Of a stretch of DNA of 38,105 nucleotides, positions 21,346 through 27,910 are shown one piece after another. The stretch comes from CAZEVY01 sp964515555. GTDB taxonomy: Bacteria; Acidobacteriota; Terriglobia; Bryobacterales; Bryobacteraceae. The DNA lies in assembly GCA_964515555.1 (NCBI GenBank), contig CAZEVY010000044.1, positions 1 to 38,105 on the forward strand. The letters are read 5' to 3'. The notes below the pieces were generated by a model, which searched no databases, was not told the DNA's origin, and was given only the letters and a program-made list of their open reading frames with translations. The translations under genes were made by a program, and so were the position numbers. The first letter of the stretch is position 1. Every line of letters begins with the position of its first letter.

Positions 21346-22107
21346 CTACTGGAGGCGTCTCGCGATGGAACGGACGGCGAAGGCTCCGCCCAGAGCCAGC
21401 AAGCCGACCAGTCCGATCAGGGGCACGTTGCTGGCCGTGGCCGGGAGCGCGTGCTCCTCGGACGGCATCGCGGCCGGCGCCGGGGCCGCCGCGGCTTGCA
21501 TCTCCGCGACCGGGGGCGGAGTGACCACCTCGGCGAGTTGCACTTCCTCACCCGTCGGCTTGATTGCCATCACGGGCGCACGCCTCAGCTCGGCCACCAC
21601 AGGCGCGTCGGCCGACTTGATCGGCTCGGCGACCTCGAGGGGAAGTTCCACGGGCGTGTACAGCACGGTCGTGTTGGTCGCCTTGGCCAGCGCGATCGCC
21701 TTGGCCTTCGGATAGACGAACTCCTCGCCCCAGTTCCTGCCCGGATAGAACCACGCTCGCAGCGCTTCCGGCTGGCCGGCCGGCCGTTCGCGGAACGTGA
21801 TCACCGTCTTGTCGGTCGCCTGGAGGCGAAAGTTTGGGATCGCCAGGATGGTGGCGTAGACGGTCGTTTCTTCCTTGTTGAAGATCTGAACGATGTGGCG
21901 GTTGGACTGCGAGTCCAGGATCTTGAACACATACGTTCCGGCCGGCAACACGCCCCAACCCTTGAGGTGAACTCCGGGAATCTCCACCGGACCGCTGAAG
22001 GTGACCACGGTCTTCCGATTCCAGGCGTCCGCAACTGCGCTTGGCGCCAGCATCGCGCCCATGAGCGCAACGCCGCACACCGTCGTTAGTAATCTGAATC
22101 GCTTCAT
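21346..22107 (-). CDS. secreted protein with C-terminal LPATAS sorting signal, candidate sortase substrate
   Basis: This 253-residue protein begins with a clear signal peptide (MKRFRLLTTVCGVALMGAMLAPSAVADA). The exported part contains WNRKTVVTFSGPVEIPGVHL, GVLPAGTYVFKIL and NRHIVQIFNKEETTVYATILA, a beta-rich module I recall from acidobacterial secreted proteins. A Pro/Ala-rich linker (about 185-215) follows. The C-terminus is LPATAS (221-226), a hydrophobic helix VPLIGLVGLLALGGAFAV and a basic tail RSIARRLQ. That is the three-part arrangement of a sortase signal and matches the LPxTA preference reported for class D sortases. The start is ATG 22107; earlier in-frame codons lie in the intergenic region. 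The matching sortase is 3.3 kb downstream on the same strand. Confidence 0.82.
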   Translation of the reverse strand: MKRFRLLTTVCGVALMGAMLAPSAVADAWNRKTVVTFSGPVEIPGVHLKGWGVLPAGTYVFKILDSQSNRHIVQIFNKEETTVYATILAIPNFRLQATDKTVITFRERPAGQPEALRAWFYPGRNWGEEFVYPKAKAIALAKATNTTVLYTPVELPLEVAEPIKSADAPVVAELRRAPVMAIKPTGEEVQLAEVVTPPPVAEMQAAAAPAPAAMPSEEHALPATASNVPLIGLVGLLALGGAFAVRSIARRLQ

Positions 22108-22191
22108 TTTTCCTCTACTCCTGATTCGTGGTCCAGTCGGCCGTCGCCGGTCCGGCGGATGTACCCGCCAGAAGGTCCACGCATTACCTAG

Positions 22192-22208
22192 GGCATTCCG
22201 AGGTCCAC
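22192..22208 (-). promoter_or_regulatory. candidate sigma-54 promoter for the LPATAS gene
   Basis: The minus strand reads GTGGACCTCGGAATGCCC, with GG and GC separated by exactly 10 bases, as in -24/-12 promoters. Predicted transcription would start about 74 bases before ATG 22107. The match to TTGGCACG-N4-TTGC is moderate, and no activity is known. Confidence 0.35.
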
Positions 22209-22285
22209 AGCTGGAATTGCCGATAGCGCCTTGCGTGCCCGTATGCCGGCGCGCCCTGGAGCCAGTTCGGGACTTCGCCGGCCCG

Positions 22286-22317
22286 ACCACGCCGGGTCAT
22301 GTGACCAAATACGGTCG
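22286..22317 (+). promoter_or_regulatory. two-dyad enhancer-like element, copy 1
   Basis: GACC-ACGCCG-GGTC, then ATGT, then GACC-AAATAC-GGTC. Both dyads have perfect arms, and their left arms are 18 bp apart. The same layout recurs at 26147-26178 and 36003-36034. The right edge is 57 bp upstream of the -24 GG of the promoter at 22372. Confidence 0.65.
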
Positions 22318-22371
22318 CGGCGAGGTCGACCTTATCGAGCACGTGCGGGCCTTTTCGGAATCACCGATCGT

Positions 22372-22389
22372 TTGGAACGTCTCGTGCTT
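22372..22389 (+). promoter_or_regulatory. candidate sigma-54 promoter for the DksA/TraR-type gene
   Basis: TTGGAACGTCTCGTGCTT matches the sigma-54 consensus TTGGCACG-N4-TTGCT at most positions, with GG (22374) and GC (22386) exactly 10 bases apart. The predicted start leaves a leader of about 26 bases containing AGGAGG at 22415-22420 before ATG 22425. Confidence 0.6.
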
Positions 22390-22424
22390 ACAACCAGTGC
22401 TCTGGCACAGATGCAGGAGGGTAA

Positions 22425-22814
22425 ATGAAAGCCGCAAAATCCGAGATGTCGAGGTTCCGCGAGATCCTCGAACGGAAAGAGACCGAGCTGGCCTTCGTCC
22501 TGCGGCAGAGGGACGGCATTGCCATCGAGAAGAGCGCCGACCAGATGGATGAGATTCAGTACGCCTCGGAGCGCGACCTGGCGATTCGAAACGCGGACCG
22601 CGTGTCTCACGTACTGCGTCAGGTACGTGCCGCGTTGCAGCGAGTTCGCGACGGAAGCCTGGGCGCCTGCATCGACTGCGACGAGTCGATCAGCCCGAAG
22701 CGCCTGGCGGCCGTGCCCTGGGCGTCCCGCTGCATCCGTTGCCAGGATGCCGCCGATCGGATTCAGCAGGAGTCCGGCGAATCCGCGATCGAGGACCTCG
22801 TGAACGCTGCGTGA
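22425..22814 (+). CDS. DksA/TraR-family C4 zinc-finger protein
   Basis: This 129-residue protein has an N-terminal coiled coil (residues about 5-75, with ERKETELAFVLRQRD and NADRVSHVLRQVRAALQRVRDG) and a C-terminal zinc finger, with C82, C85, C103 and C106 (CIDCDESISPKRLAAVPWASRCIRC). DksA/TraR proteins enter the RNA polymerase secondary channel and alter initiation during stress, often with ppGpp. The coiled-coil tip lacks the DxxDxA pattern as I remember it from E. coli DksA, so a TraR-like or stress-specific variant is likely. AGGAGG five bases before the ATG gives a firm start. A sigma-54-like promoter and an enhancer element lie upstream. Confidence 0.85.
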   Translation: MKAAKSEMSRFREILERKETELAFVLRQRDGIAIEKSADQMDEIQYASERDLAIRNADRVSHVLRQVRAALQRVRDGSLGACIDCDESISPKRLAAVPWASRCIRCQDAADRIQQESGESAIEDLVNAA

Positions 22815-22868
22815 GCCGGTCGCCGGAGCGTGTTCTGCGCTCGTGTTGCAAACCACCAGCGATCGCGC

Positions 22869-22895
22869 CCGGCGGGCCGAGGTAAGGCCCGCCGG
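22869..22895. terminator. perfect hairpin between convergent genes
   Basis: Ten-base arms CCGGCGGGCC and GGCCCGCCGG pair perfectly around the loop GAGGTAA. It lies between the convergent DksA-type and Lmo0937-type genes, where a bidirectional terminator would be expected. No T-tract follows on either strand, so it is not a classical intrinsic terminator. Confidence 0.5.
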
Positions 22896-22981
22896 TAGGG
22901 CGTCTCGGTTACCGAGCCGCGCTCGAGGCCCATTACACATCTGGCGATGTGTTTGACTTCATGCTGGTTCGCGCTCAAGCG

Positions 22982-23131
22982 TCAGACAATGGACCGGCGC
23001 CCCTGAACTAAGTTGATCACTACCACAATCAACGCCACGACCAGCAACAAATGCAGGAGGCCACCCATGGTGTACGAACTCACCATCCCAAGCGCCCAGA
23101 GTCCGAGCAGAATCGCAAAAATGGTCCACAT
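22982..23131 (-). CDS. Lmo0937-type small membrane protein (DUF5670)
   Basis: This 49-residue protein reads MWTIFAILLGLWALGMVSS, then YTMGGLLHLLLVVALIVVVI, then NLVQGRRSIV. It has two hydrophobic helices with the conserved opening and the GG-LLHLLLVVA-VV-I pattern of the Lmo0937 family, which is widespread in bacteria and often found among stress genes. Its function is unknown. AGGAG lies about 11 bases before ATG 23131. It is 28 bp after the glycine-zipper gene and is probably the last gene of the operon that starts at 26028. Confidence 0.85.
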   Translation of the reverse strand: MWTIFAILLGLWALGMVSSYTMGGLLHLLLVVALIVVVINLVQGRRSIV

Positions 23132-23159
23132 AGATTGATACACTCCTTTTGAATCTTTA

Positions 23160-23765
23160 CTACTGCCGCCTGGTGTGATAATGGCGCCCGTTACGGGTAA
23201 GACCGTTATCTGCCGCTCCCATCTGGAGCGGTTGTTCCAGGCGGAACGTCAACAACGTTTCGGCTGGGACCTTGACGGTCTTGCCCCGAGTCAGCGTCTG
23301 GGCACCGGCTCCCGCCCCCGCCCCCGCCGCTGCGCCGATTGCAGCGCCTTTGCCTCCGCCGGCGATCGCGCCAATGATGGCGCCCAGGGCCGCGCCACCG
23401 CCGATGTACTCGGCGGTCCGTTTGTTCTTTCCGACGCCGTCCCGCTGACCGCCGCTCAAACGGCTCGCATCCGCCGTGACCGCGTACCGGCGCCCGTTCA
23501 CGGTCACCGAATCCAGATCGAGCGTCAGCTCTTTGTTCGAGGCCTTCGCTACCAGCAGCTCGACGTTGGATCCTCGCGGGATGGCGACGTTGCCCGCGGC
23601 ATCCACCACGTCCTGATCCACCACGGCGGAGAACACCCGGCCGTCGGCTTTCTTGGCGTCGATCTTCTCGTTGGTCCGGACGGAAATGCTGGTTCCCGTG
23701 CCGATCGATCGCACTTGAGCGACCGCGAGCGCGCCCAAGGCGAGAAGCCCTAAGAGTGTTTTCAT
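23160..23765 (-). CDS. secreted glycine-zipper protein
   Basis: This 201-residue protein has a signal peptide (MKTLLGLLALGALAVAQV) and a beta-rich domain with TGTSISVRTNEKIDAKKADGR, AIPRGSNVELLVAKAS and LDLDSVTVNGRRYAV. A glycine zipper follows (about 122-158; GGGAALGAIIGAIAGGGKG and GAAAGAGAGAGAQ), then VPAETLLTFRLEQPL. The pattern of a tunable coat-like domain ending in 'LTFRLEQPL' is one I recall from many acidobacterial envelope proteins. The zipper suggests membrane insertion or oligomerisation. GGGAGA lies 5 bases before ATG 23765, and the gene follows the M48 protease by 15 bp. Confidence 0.8.
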   Translation of the reverse strand: MKTLLGLLALGALAVAQVRSIGTGTSISVRTNEKIDAKKADGRVFSAVVDQDVVDAAGNVAIPRGSNVELLVAKASNKELTLDLDSVTVNGRRYAVTADASRLSGGQRDGVGKNKRTAEYIGGGAALGAIIGAIAGGGKGAAIGAAAGAGAGAGAQTLTRGKTVKVPAETLLTFRLEQPLQMGAADNGLTRNGRHYHTRRQ

Positions 23766-23780
23766 AACGATCTCCCGCTG

Positions 23781-25718
23781 TTACCGCTTCACTCGGACCG
23801 AGTACAGCATCTGTTGGAACGCGTTTTCATAGTTCTGAAATTCGCGCTCCGGTGCGGTGAAAACGAAGAACAGCAGGCCCTCGGGCCGAGGCAGCGTGAC
23901 CAGCCAGTTGGTCTCTCGCGCCACGCCCTGGATGGGCGAATCGTTCGACAGGTAGGTCGAGAGCCCGCGCTGCCCGCCGACGTCGATGGGCTGGTGGCGG
24001 CGAATCACGCGCATGTTGCGATTGGACTGCCGGAGCTCCAGGACTAACTGATCGGTGGCTTCCTCGGCGGGCATTCCGCCCTGCCCGAAACCGGGCCCCT
24101 GCAATTGCTGGCCGTAGCGCTCGGCGTGCGGCTCGAAGATGTTCACCACCACGCCATAGGCCAGCGCCTGGTTGCCGTTGGCGTCGGCGATCATTCCGCC
24201 GCGGGGCGCGATGGTCACCGCGTCGCCCTGGCCGTAGGACTGCCAGTTGTCCGGGTGATCGATGCGCAGCGCGGAGTTCTCAAACGTCATGAAGCTTCCC
24301 GAGGTTCCGGCCGGCCGGCCGGGAGCGTTCTGCTGCTGCTGGGACTGAAGCTGGTTGGCTCGCGGCGCCGCCAGAGACTGGACGTAGCGCTTGATCTGGT
24401 CGAATTCCTGGGAACTGCTCCGCGACGCCTGCGAGCCGCCGAGCCGGCCCACTTCCTCGTCGACGCTCTCAATGCGGCGATCCGGGTTGGGGTGAGAGTT
24501 GAAGAACGCGATGCCGTTCCTGCCCTCGAGCTTCGCGAAAAACTGCGCCATTCCCCGCGGGTCGAGGCCGGCATCGTGAAGGATTTGGGTGCCCATCAGG
24601 TCGGCCTGACTCTCGGCGTCGCGCGAGTATTTCAGCAGGATGGAGTTCACTGTGAAACCGGCGCCGAGCTGCGCCAGCGCGGCGCCCGTGGAATTGTTGC
24701 CCAGCATGCCGCCCAGGATCGCCAGGGGCGCTTGCGCGGCGGAAGCCTTGCTGGCCTGGTTGGTGCCGTGGCGCAGCGCCACGTGCGAGATCTCGTGCGC
24801 CATCACCCCGGCGAGTTGGGACTCATTGTCGGCGGCTTCGATGATGCCGCGGTTGATATAGACGTGGCCGCCGGGAAGGGCGAACGCGTTGATCCCCTTG
24901 TCGTTGACGGCATGGAAAGCGTACGGAAACTGATAGCCGGGCGCCTTGGCGGCCAGACGCCGGCCCAGGCTCGTCAGGTAGTTGTTGACACGCGAATCGT
25001 TCAGCATCGGAACCTGCCCAGTGACTTCGTTGGCGGCCTGCTGGCCCAGTTCGACGTCCTGCGCCGCGGAAAACATGTTCCAGCCGGGCTTTAGCGCCGT
25101 GCGGCCCCCGCCGGTAGCGGGTACCGCGTAAGTCGGGCTGGCGTTGCCGCCGGCGAGGCTGCCCGATCTCGCATCCGTTGCGGCTGTCCGATTCCCCGCC
25201 ACGCGTCGAAACTTGAACTGCTGGTTCGATTCGCCGTTGCTGTCGTAGATCTGCACGGGCGCCCCGTCCCGCGTGGTCCCGTCCGGTATGTCGAGCGTCC
25301 TCCCGAGCCGGGAGACAATGAGGGCGTTGCCGTTCCTGCCGGCGTCAAAGCGCCACTGCTGGCCGGATCGGCCGTCGAATCGCGTGGCACGCACGGGCGT
25401 GCTGTTGCCGGTTGCCACGGCTTCGAGGGCGTTGCCGTTCATCACGTTCCGCAGGAAGTAGTAGCCGCCGGGCGACGCCCGGATTTCCCACGCCTGATTG
25501 TCGGTTCCCCGCGCGGAGAACTGGATCACGCTGGACTGGTCGTTGCGGTCCAGGTCGAGCACCTTGCCGGATTTCAGGTTGGTGATCTCGTAGCGGCCCG
25601 GGCCGTCGAACCCGCCCTGCGCGCCTGCCGGATAGGGAAGGCACAACACCCACGCGATTCCCGCCGCCACAGCGGCGGATCGCCGTTTTCCGCTCCCCAG
25701 ACTGAGAGTCCATGTCAT
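23781..25718 (-). CDS. M48-family metalloprotease with N-terminal ricin-type lectin domain
   Basis: This 645-residue exported protein has a signal sequence (about 10-34). A ricin-B-like beta-trefoil domain (about 38-172) shows the repeated Gln-x-Trp-type motifs DNQAWEIR, GQQWRFD and NQQFKFR, and suggests glycan binding. The M48 peptidase (about 210-440) has zinc motif HEISH (308-312), SRDAESQADLMG with the third-ligand Glu, and FNSHPNPDRRIESV. A Gln-rich linker leads to a C-terminal domain (about 478-645). M48 proteins of this type (BepA/LoiP-like) handle outer-membrane or periplasmic quality control; the lectin fusion is uncommon in my recollection. It lies 118 bp after the Thivi_2564-type gene and 15 bp before the glycine-zipper gene, probably in one operon. 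Confidence 0.88.
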   Translation of the reverse strand: MTWTLSLGSGKRRSAAVAAGIAWVLCLPYPAGAQGGFDGPGRYEITNLKSGKVLDLDRNDQSSVIQFSARGTDNQAWEIRASPGGYYFLRNVMNGNALEAVATGNSTPVRATRFDGRSGQQWRFDAGRNGNALIVSRLGRTLDIPDGTTRDGAPVQIYDSNGESNQQFKFRRVAGNRTAATDARSGSLAGGNASPTYAVPATGGGRTALKPGWNMFSAAQDVELGQQAANEVTGQVPMLNDSRVNNYLTSLGRRLAAKAPGYQFPYAFHAVNDKGINAFALPGGHVYINRGIIEAADNESQLAGVMAHEISHVALRHGTNQASKASAAQAPLAILGGMLGNNSTGAALAQLGAGFTVNSILLKYSRDAESQADLMGTQILHDAGLDPRGMAQFFAKLEGRNGIAFFNSHPNPDRRIESVDEEVGRLGGSQASRSSSQEFDQIKRYVQSLAAPRANQLQSQQQQNAPGRPAGTSGSFMTFENSALRIDHPDNWQSYGQGDAVTIAPRGGMIADANGNQALAYGVVVNIFEPHAERYGQQLQGPGFGQGGMPAEEATDQLVLELRQSNRNMRVIRRHQPIDVGGQRGLSTYLSNDSPIQGVARETNWLVTLPRPEGLLFFVFTAPEREFQNYENAFQQMLYSVRVKR

Positions 25719-25749
25719 AGTCGTACTCGCCTTTCACGAAGATTTCCCG

Positions 25750-25768
25750 AGCTCACCAGCCGTGAGCT
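25750..25768. other. hairpin in the Thivi_2564/M48 spacer
   Basis: AGCTCAC-CAGCC-GTGAGCT has perfect 7-base arms and a 5-base loop. It lies within the 118-bp spacer of the presumed operon, has no T-tract after it, and may affect mRNA stability or distal expression. Confidence 0.3.
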
Positions 25769-25836
25769 GCCGCCTGCAAGCGGGAGAGCGGTTGGCCGCC
25801 CGCCCGATCGTGATATCCGCCGCTTTCGTCCGAACG

Positions 25837-26028
25837 TCACTGGCCGATTCTGTAGCCGGAGATTCCGCCCCACAATCCGGCTGCCTGCAACACCCAGATT
25901 CCAACCACGACCACCACGACGACATTCAGAATCGTCTTGATGCTGGAGGCCATGGGGATGAACCTGTTGATCATGTACAACGCCACACCGATCACGATCA
26001 ACGCTACGACCAGATTTACCAAAGGCAT
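25837..26028 (-). CDS. Thivi_2564-type small membrane protein
   Basis: This 63-residue protein reads MPLVNLVVALIVIGVALYMINRFIPM, then ASSIKTILNVVVVVVVGIWVLQAAGLWGG. It has two helices with the conserved NRFIPM-xxIKxILN core of the family. Its function is unknown; relatives are often linked to envelope or stress loci. AGGAG sits upstream of ATG 26028. It is the first gene of a leftward operon with the M48 protease, the glycine-zipper protein and the Lmo0937-type protein, behind a candidate sigma-54 promoter. Confidence 0.85.
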   Translation of the reverse strand: MPLVNLVVALIVIGVALYMINRFIPMASSIKTILNVVVVVVVGIWVLQAAGLWGGISGYRIGQ

Positions 26029-26054
26029 TTTGTGTTCTCCTCAGCCTGAATAAG

Positions 26055-26072
26055 GGCACATGAGCGGCCAAT
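26055..26072 (-). promoter_or_regulatory. candidate sigma-54 promoter for the Thivi_2564/M48 operon
   Basis: The minus strand reads TTGGCCGCTCATGTGCCC, with GG and GC exactly 10 bases apart and TTGGC matching the -24 consensus. The predicted start lies about 16 bases before ATG 26028, leaving room for the AGGAG site. Confidence 0.5.
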
Positions 26073-26146
26073 CGTCATAACATTAGCCAGGTGCGCGAAT
26101 ACCCGCCTATGCAGCCGAAATGCCCTCGTCGAGCTGCGTTCGCCAT

Positions 26147-26178
26147 GACCGCGCAAGGTCAGATGGCCGAATAAGGTC
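26147..26178 (+). promoter_or_regulatory. two-dyad enhancer-like element, copy 2
   Basis: GACC-GCGCAA-GGTC, then AGAT, then GGCC-GAATAA-GGTC: the same 32-bp plan and 18-bp period as copy 1, with one arm mismatch. It lies between two divergent sigma-54-like promoters, 69 bp before the right one and about 78 bp before the left one. Confidence 0.65.
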
Positions 26179-26244
26179 GGATCGCCGCTTCGAAAAGCGA
26201 AACGATTTCATCGCACAACCCGGAGGTCTGACGGGAAACGCGCG

Positions 26245-26261
26245 TTGGCCCGAATCGTGCA
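26245..26261 (+). promoter_or_regulatory. candidate sigma-54 promoter for the STAS gene
   Basis: TTGGCCCGAATCGTGCA has GG (26247) and GC (26259) exactly 10 bases apart and matches the consensus at TTGGC and TGCA. The predicted start leaves only about 10 bases before ATG 26281. Confidence 0.5.
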
Positions 26262-26280
26262 CTCTCACACCCGGCGGCAT

Positions 26281-26709
26281 ATGAGCCTCGAGATCAAGCA
26301 CCGGGAGCGGGAGGGCATCGTCATTCTCGATCTGGAGGGGTCGCTGCTATTGGGGCAGGAGTCGAAGCTGCGACGATCTCTCCAGGAACTCCGCCGAGCG
26401 GCGAACACCTCGATCGCACTCAACCTGCAAGGGGTCGGCAAGATCGACAGCACCGGCCTGGGAACGCTGGTCGTCGCTCACCAGGAATTGCGGAACGCCG
26501 GGGGCCGGCTGGCGTTGTTCCATCTCAACCCGTCGCACCTGGAACTACTGCTGCTGACCAAGCTGGTCACCGTGTTCGAGCTTTTCGCCGGCGAGCAGGA
26601 CGCCGTCAACAGTTTCTTCCCCGAGAGGGCCACGAAACGCTACGACATCCTCAGTTTCGTCGTAACGGGAAGGGCGCAAGGGATGGGAGCAGCCGGCCTC
26701 GTCGCGTGA
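26281..26709 (+). CDS. STAS-domain anti-anti-sigma factor-like protein
   Basis: This 142-residue protein has a STAS domain over residues 1 to about 108: MSLEIKHREREGIVILDLEGSLLLGQES, then LNLQGVGKIDSTGLGTLV with the conserved Ser of the D-S-T-G site that is phosphorylated in SpoIIAA-type proteins, and GGRLALFHLNP. Such proteins release a sigma factor or signalling target by binding a partner kinase. No RsbW-like kinase is encoded in the window. About 30 extra residues follow the domain. I chose ATG 26281 because the family begins at this methionine; an upstream TTG at 26245 overlaps the promoter. No strong ribosome binding site is seen. Confidence 0.85.
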   Translation: MSLEIKHREREGIVILDLEGSLLLGQESKLRRSLQELRRAANTSIALNLQGVGKIDSTGLGTLVVAHQELRNAGGRLALFHLNPSHLELLLLTKLVTVFELFAGEQDAVNSFFPERATKRYDILSFVVTGRAQGMGAAGLVA

Positions 26710-26714
26710 CGTTG

Positions 26715-27095
26715 TCACACGACCAATACGAGATGAACCGGCTCGACACCCGGCGGCCCTGCCTCAATTGAGCGGCCCGGCGAGATGCACAATTCCAGGA
26801 CCCACAACACCGCCACGCTCGCGGCCAGCGTCCACAGCATGCGCGTTCGCACACACTCTCTCGTCCGCTCCCGGGCGACGCGCCACACCTCGAAGCCGCC
26901 GAAGATGAGCGCGAGCGCGATTACACGCATCCAGGCGAGCTCGATTCCGCCGGGGTGGAACCAAGCCACCACCAGGCAGTAGAGGAGCCCGCCCAGGACA
27001 CTGCCGGCCACACCGTCGGCGAAGGCACGTTGCGGAGAGACGCCGGACGGAAAGTACGCCGGCGCTCTCCGCGTGCCGCCCAGATCGATCGCCAT
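26715..27095 (-). CDS. hypothetical membrane protein
   Basis: This 126-residue protein has three predicted membrane helices: VAGSVLGGLLYCLVVAWF, WMRVIALALIFGGFEVW and MLWTLAASVAVLWVLELC, with Arg-rich loops between. I do not recognise the family. ATG 27095 has GGGGGA 7 bases upstream, so it is preferred over the TTG at 27110. It ends 5 bp from the end of the convergent STAS gene. Any promoter would lie in or next to the assembly gap. Confidence 0.6.
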   Translation of the reverse strand: MAIDLGGTRRAPAYFPSGVSPQRAFADGVAGSVLGGLLYCLVVAWFHPGGIELAWMRVIALALIFGGFEVWRVARERTRECVRTRMLWTLAASVAVLWVLELCISPGRSIEAGPPGVEPVHLVLVV

Positions 27096-27126
27096 TTCGT
27101 TGTCCCCCAATCCGTCCTGCCTCCGC

Positions 27127-27226
27127 NNNNNNNNNNNNNNNNNNNNNNNNNNNNNNNNNNNNNNNNNNNNNNNNNNNNNNNNNNNNNNNNNNNNNNNNNN
27201 NNNNNNNNNNNNNNNNNNNNNNNNNN
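27127..27226. other. assembly gap of 100 N
   Basis: Exactly 100 consecutive N, the conventional placeholder for a scaffold gap of unknown size. It removes the 5' end of the SYLF gene and the promoter region of both flanking genes. Confidence 0.98.
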
Positions 27227-27889
27227 GCGCCCCTGCTGGCCAAGGACAACGAACCCGCCAAGCGGTTGGACGAAGCCGCCGCGGTGTTTTCGGAGGTCAT
27301 GGCGACACCCGACAAGGGCATCCCGGAAGAGATGCTGGCGAACGCCCACTGCATCGTGATCGTGCCGGGGCTCAAGACCGGCGCGTTTGTGTTCGGCGGC
27401 AAGTACGGAAAAGGATACTTGTCCTGCCGGAACAAGAGCGGAACGGGCTGGTCGGCGCCGGGCACGGTCCGAATCGAGGGCGGCAGCGTCGGCTTCCAGA
27501 TCGGCGGCTCGACGACCGACCTGATCATGCTCGTCATGAGCGAGCGGGGCGCCGACAAGCTGCTTTCCAGCAAATTCACGCTGGGAGCGGAGGGATCGGT
27601 CGCCGCGGGTCCGGTGGGACGCACAGCGACCGCTCAGACGGACGCGCAGATGCGCGCCGAGATTCTCTCGTGGTCGCGGTCCCAGGGACTGTTCGCCGGT
27701 CTGGCGCTGGAAGGCGCCACCCTGCGGCAGGATCTCGACGACAACGCGACCCTATACGGCAAGAAGCTGGAGAACCGCCAGATCGTCACGACGAGGGTGC
27801 GTGCGCCCAAGGCGGCCGCGAAACTAATGGCGCTGTTGAACCGGCACTCGCCGCGCGAGCGAACGAATCCGCCGAGCTCCGGCCAGTAA
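27227..27889 (+). CDS. SYLF-domain (YSC84-like) lipid-binding protein, 5' end missing
   Basis: The visible 220 residues start in frame directly at the gap. They contain RLDEAAAVFSEVMATPDKGIPEEMLANAHCIVIVPGL, VFGGKYGKGYLSCRN, GFQIGGSTTDLIMLVMSE, LGAEGSVAAGPVGR and SWSRSQGLFAGLALEGATLRQD. This is the order of motifs of the SYLF/YSC84 domain, which binds phosphoinositides in eukaryotes. In bacteria it is found in exported proteins of unknown role, often induced by stress. The start and probable signal peptide lie in the gap; the TTG at 27266 is internal. It ends 21 bp before the OmpA gene and is probably cotranscribed with it. Confidence 0.88.
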   Translation, partial: APLLAKDNEPAKRLDEAAAVFSEVMATPDKGIPEEMLANAHCIVIVPGLKTGAFVFGGKYGKGYLSCRNKSGTGWSAPGTVRIEGGSVGFQIGGSTTDLIMLVMSERGADKLLSSKFTLGAEGSVAAGPVGRTATAQTDAQMRAEILSWSRSQGLFAGLALEGATLRQDLDDNATLYGKKLENRQIVTTRVRAPKAAAKLMALLNRHSPRERTNPPSSGQ

Positions 27890-27910
27890 TCCGGGAAAAG
27901 GAAACCTCAC

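Larger units (their letters stand above)
22108..22424. other. 317-bp divergent intergenic region
   Basis: No gene is visible here. It separates the minus-strand LPATAS gene from the plus-strand DksA/TraR-type gene. It contains a two-dyad enhancer-like element at 22286-22317 flanked on each side by a sigma-54-like promoter, at about 22193-22207 reading left and 22372-22389 reading right. Confidence 0.6.

Noticed and set aside
20344..22089. 581-codon plus-strand open frame
   Set aside because: It crosses the malic-type enzyme and the LPATAS gene antisense. Both of those have clear family motifs and start sites, and this frame has none.
26245..26280. Upstream TTG start of the STAS gene
   Set aside because: It would place the start inside the sigma-54-like promoter, and the STAS family begins at the ATG 26281.
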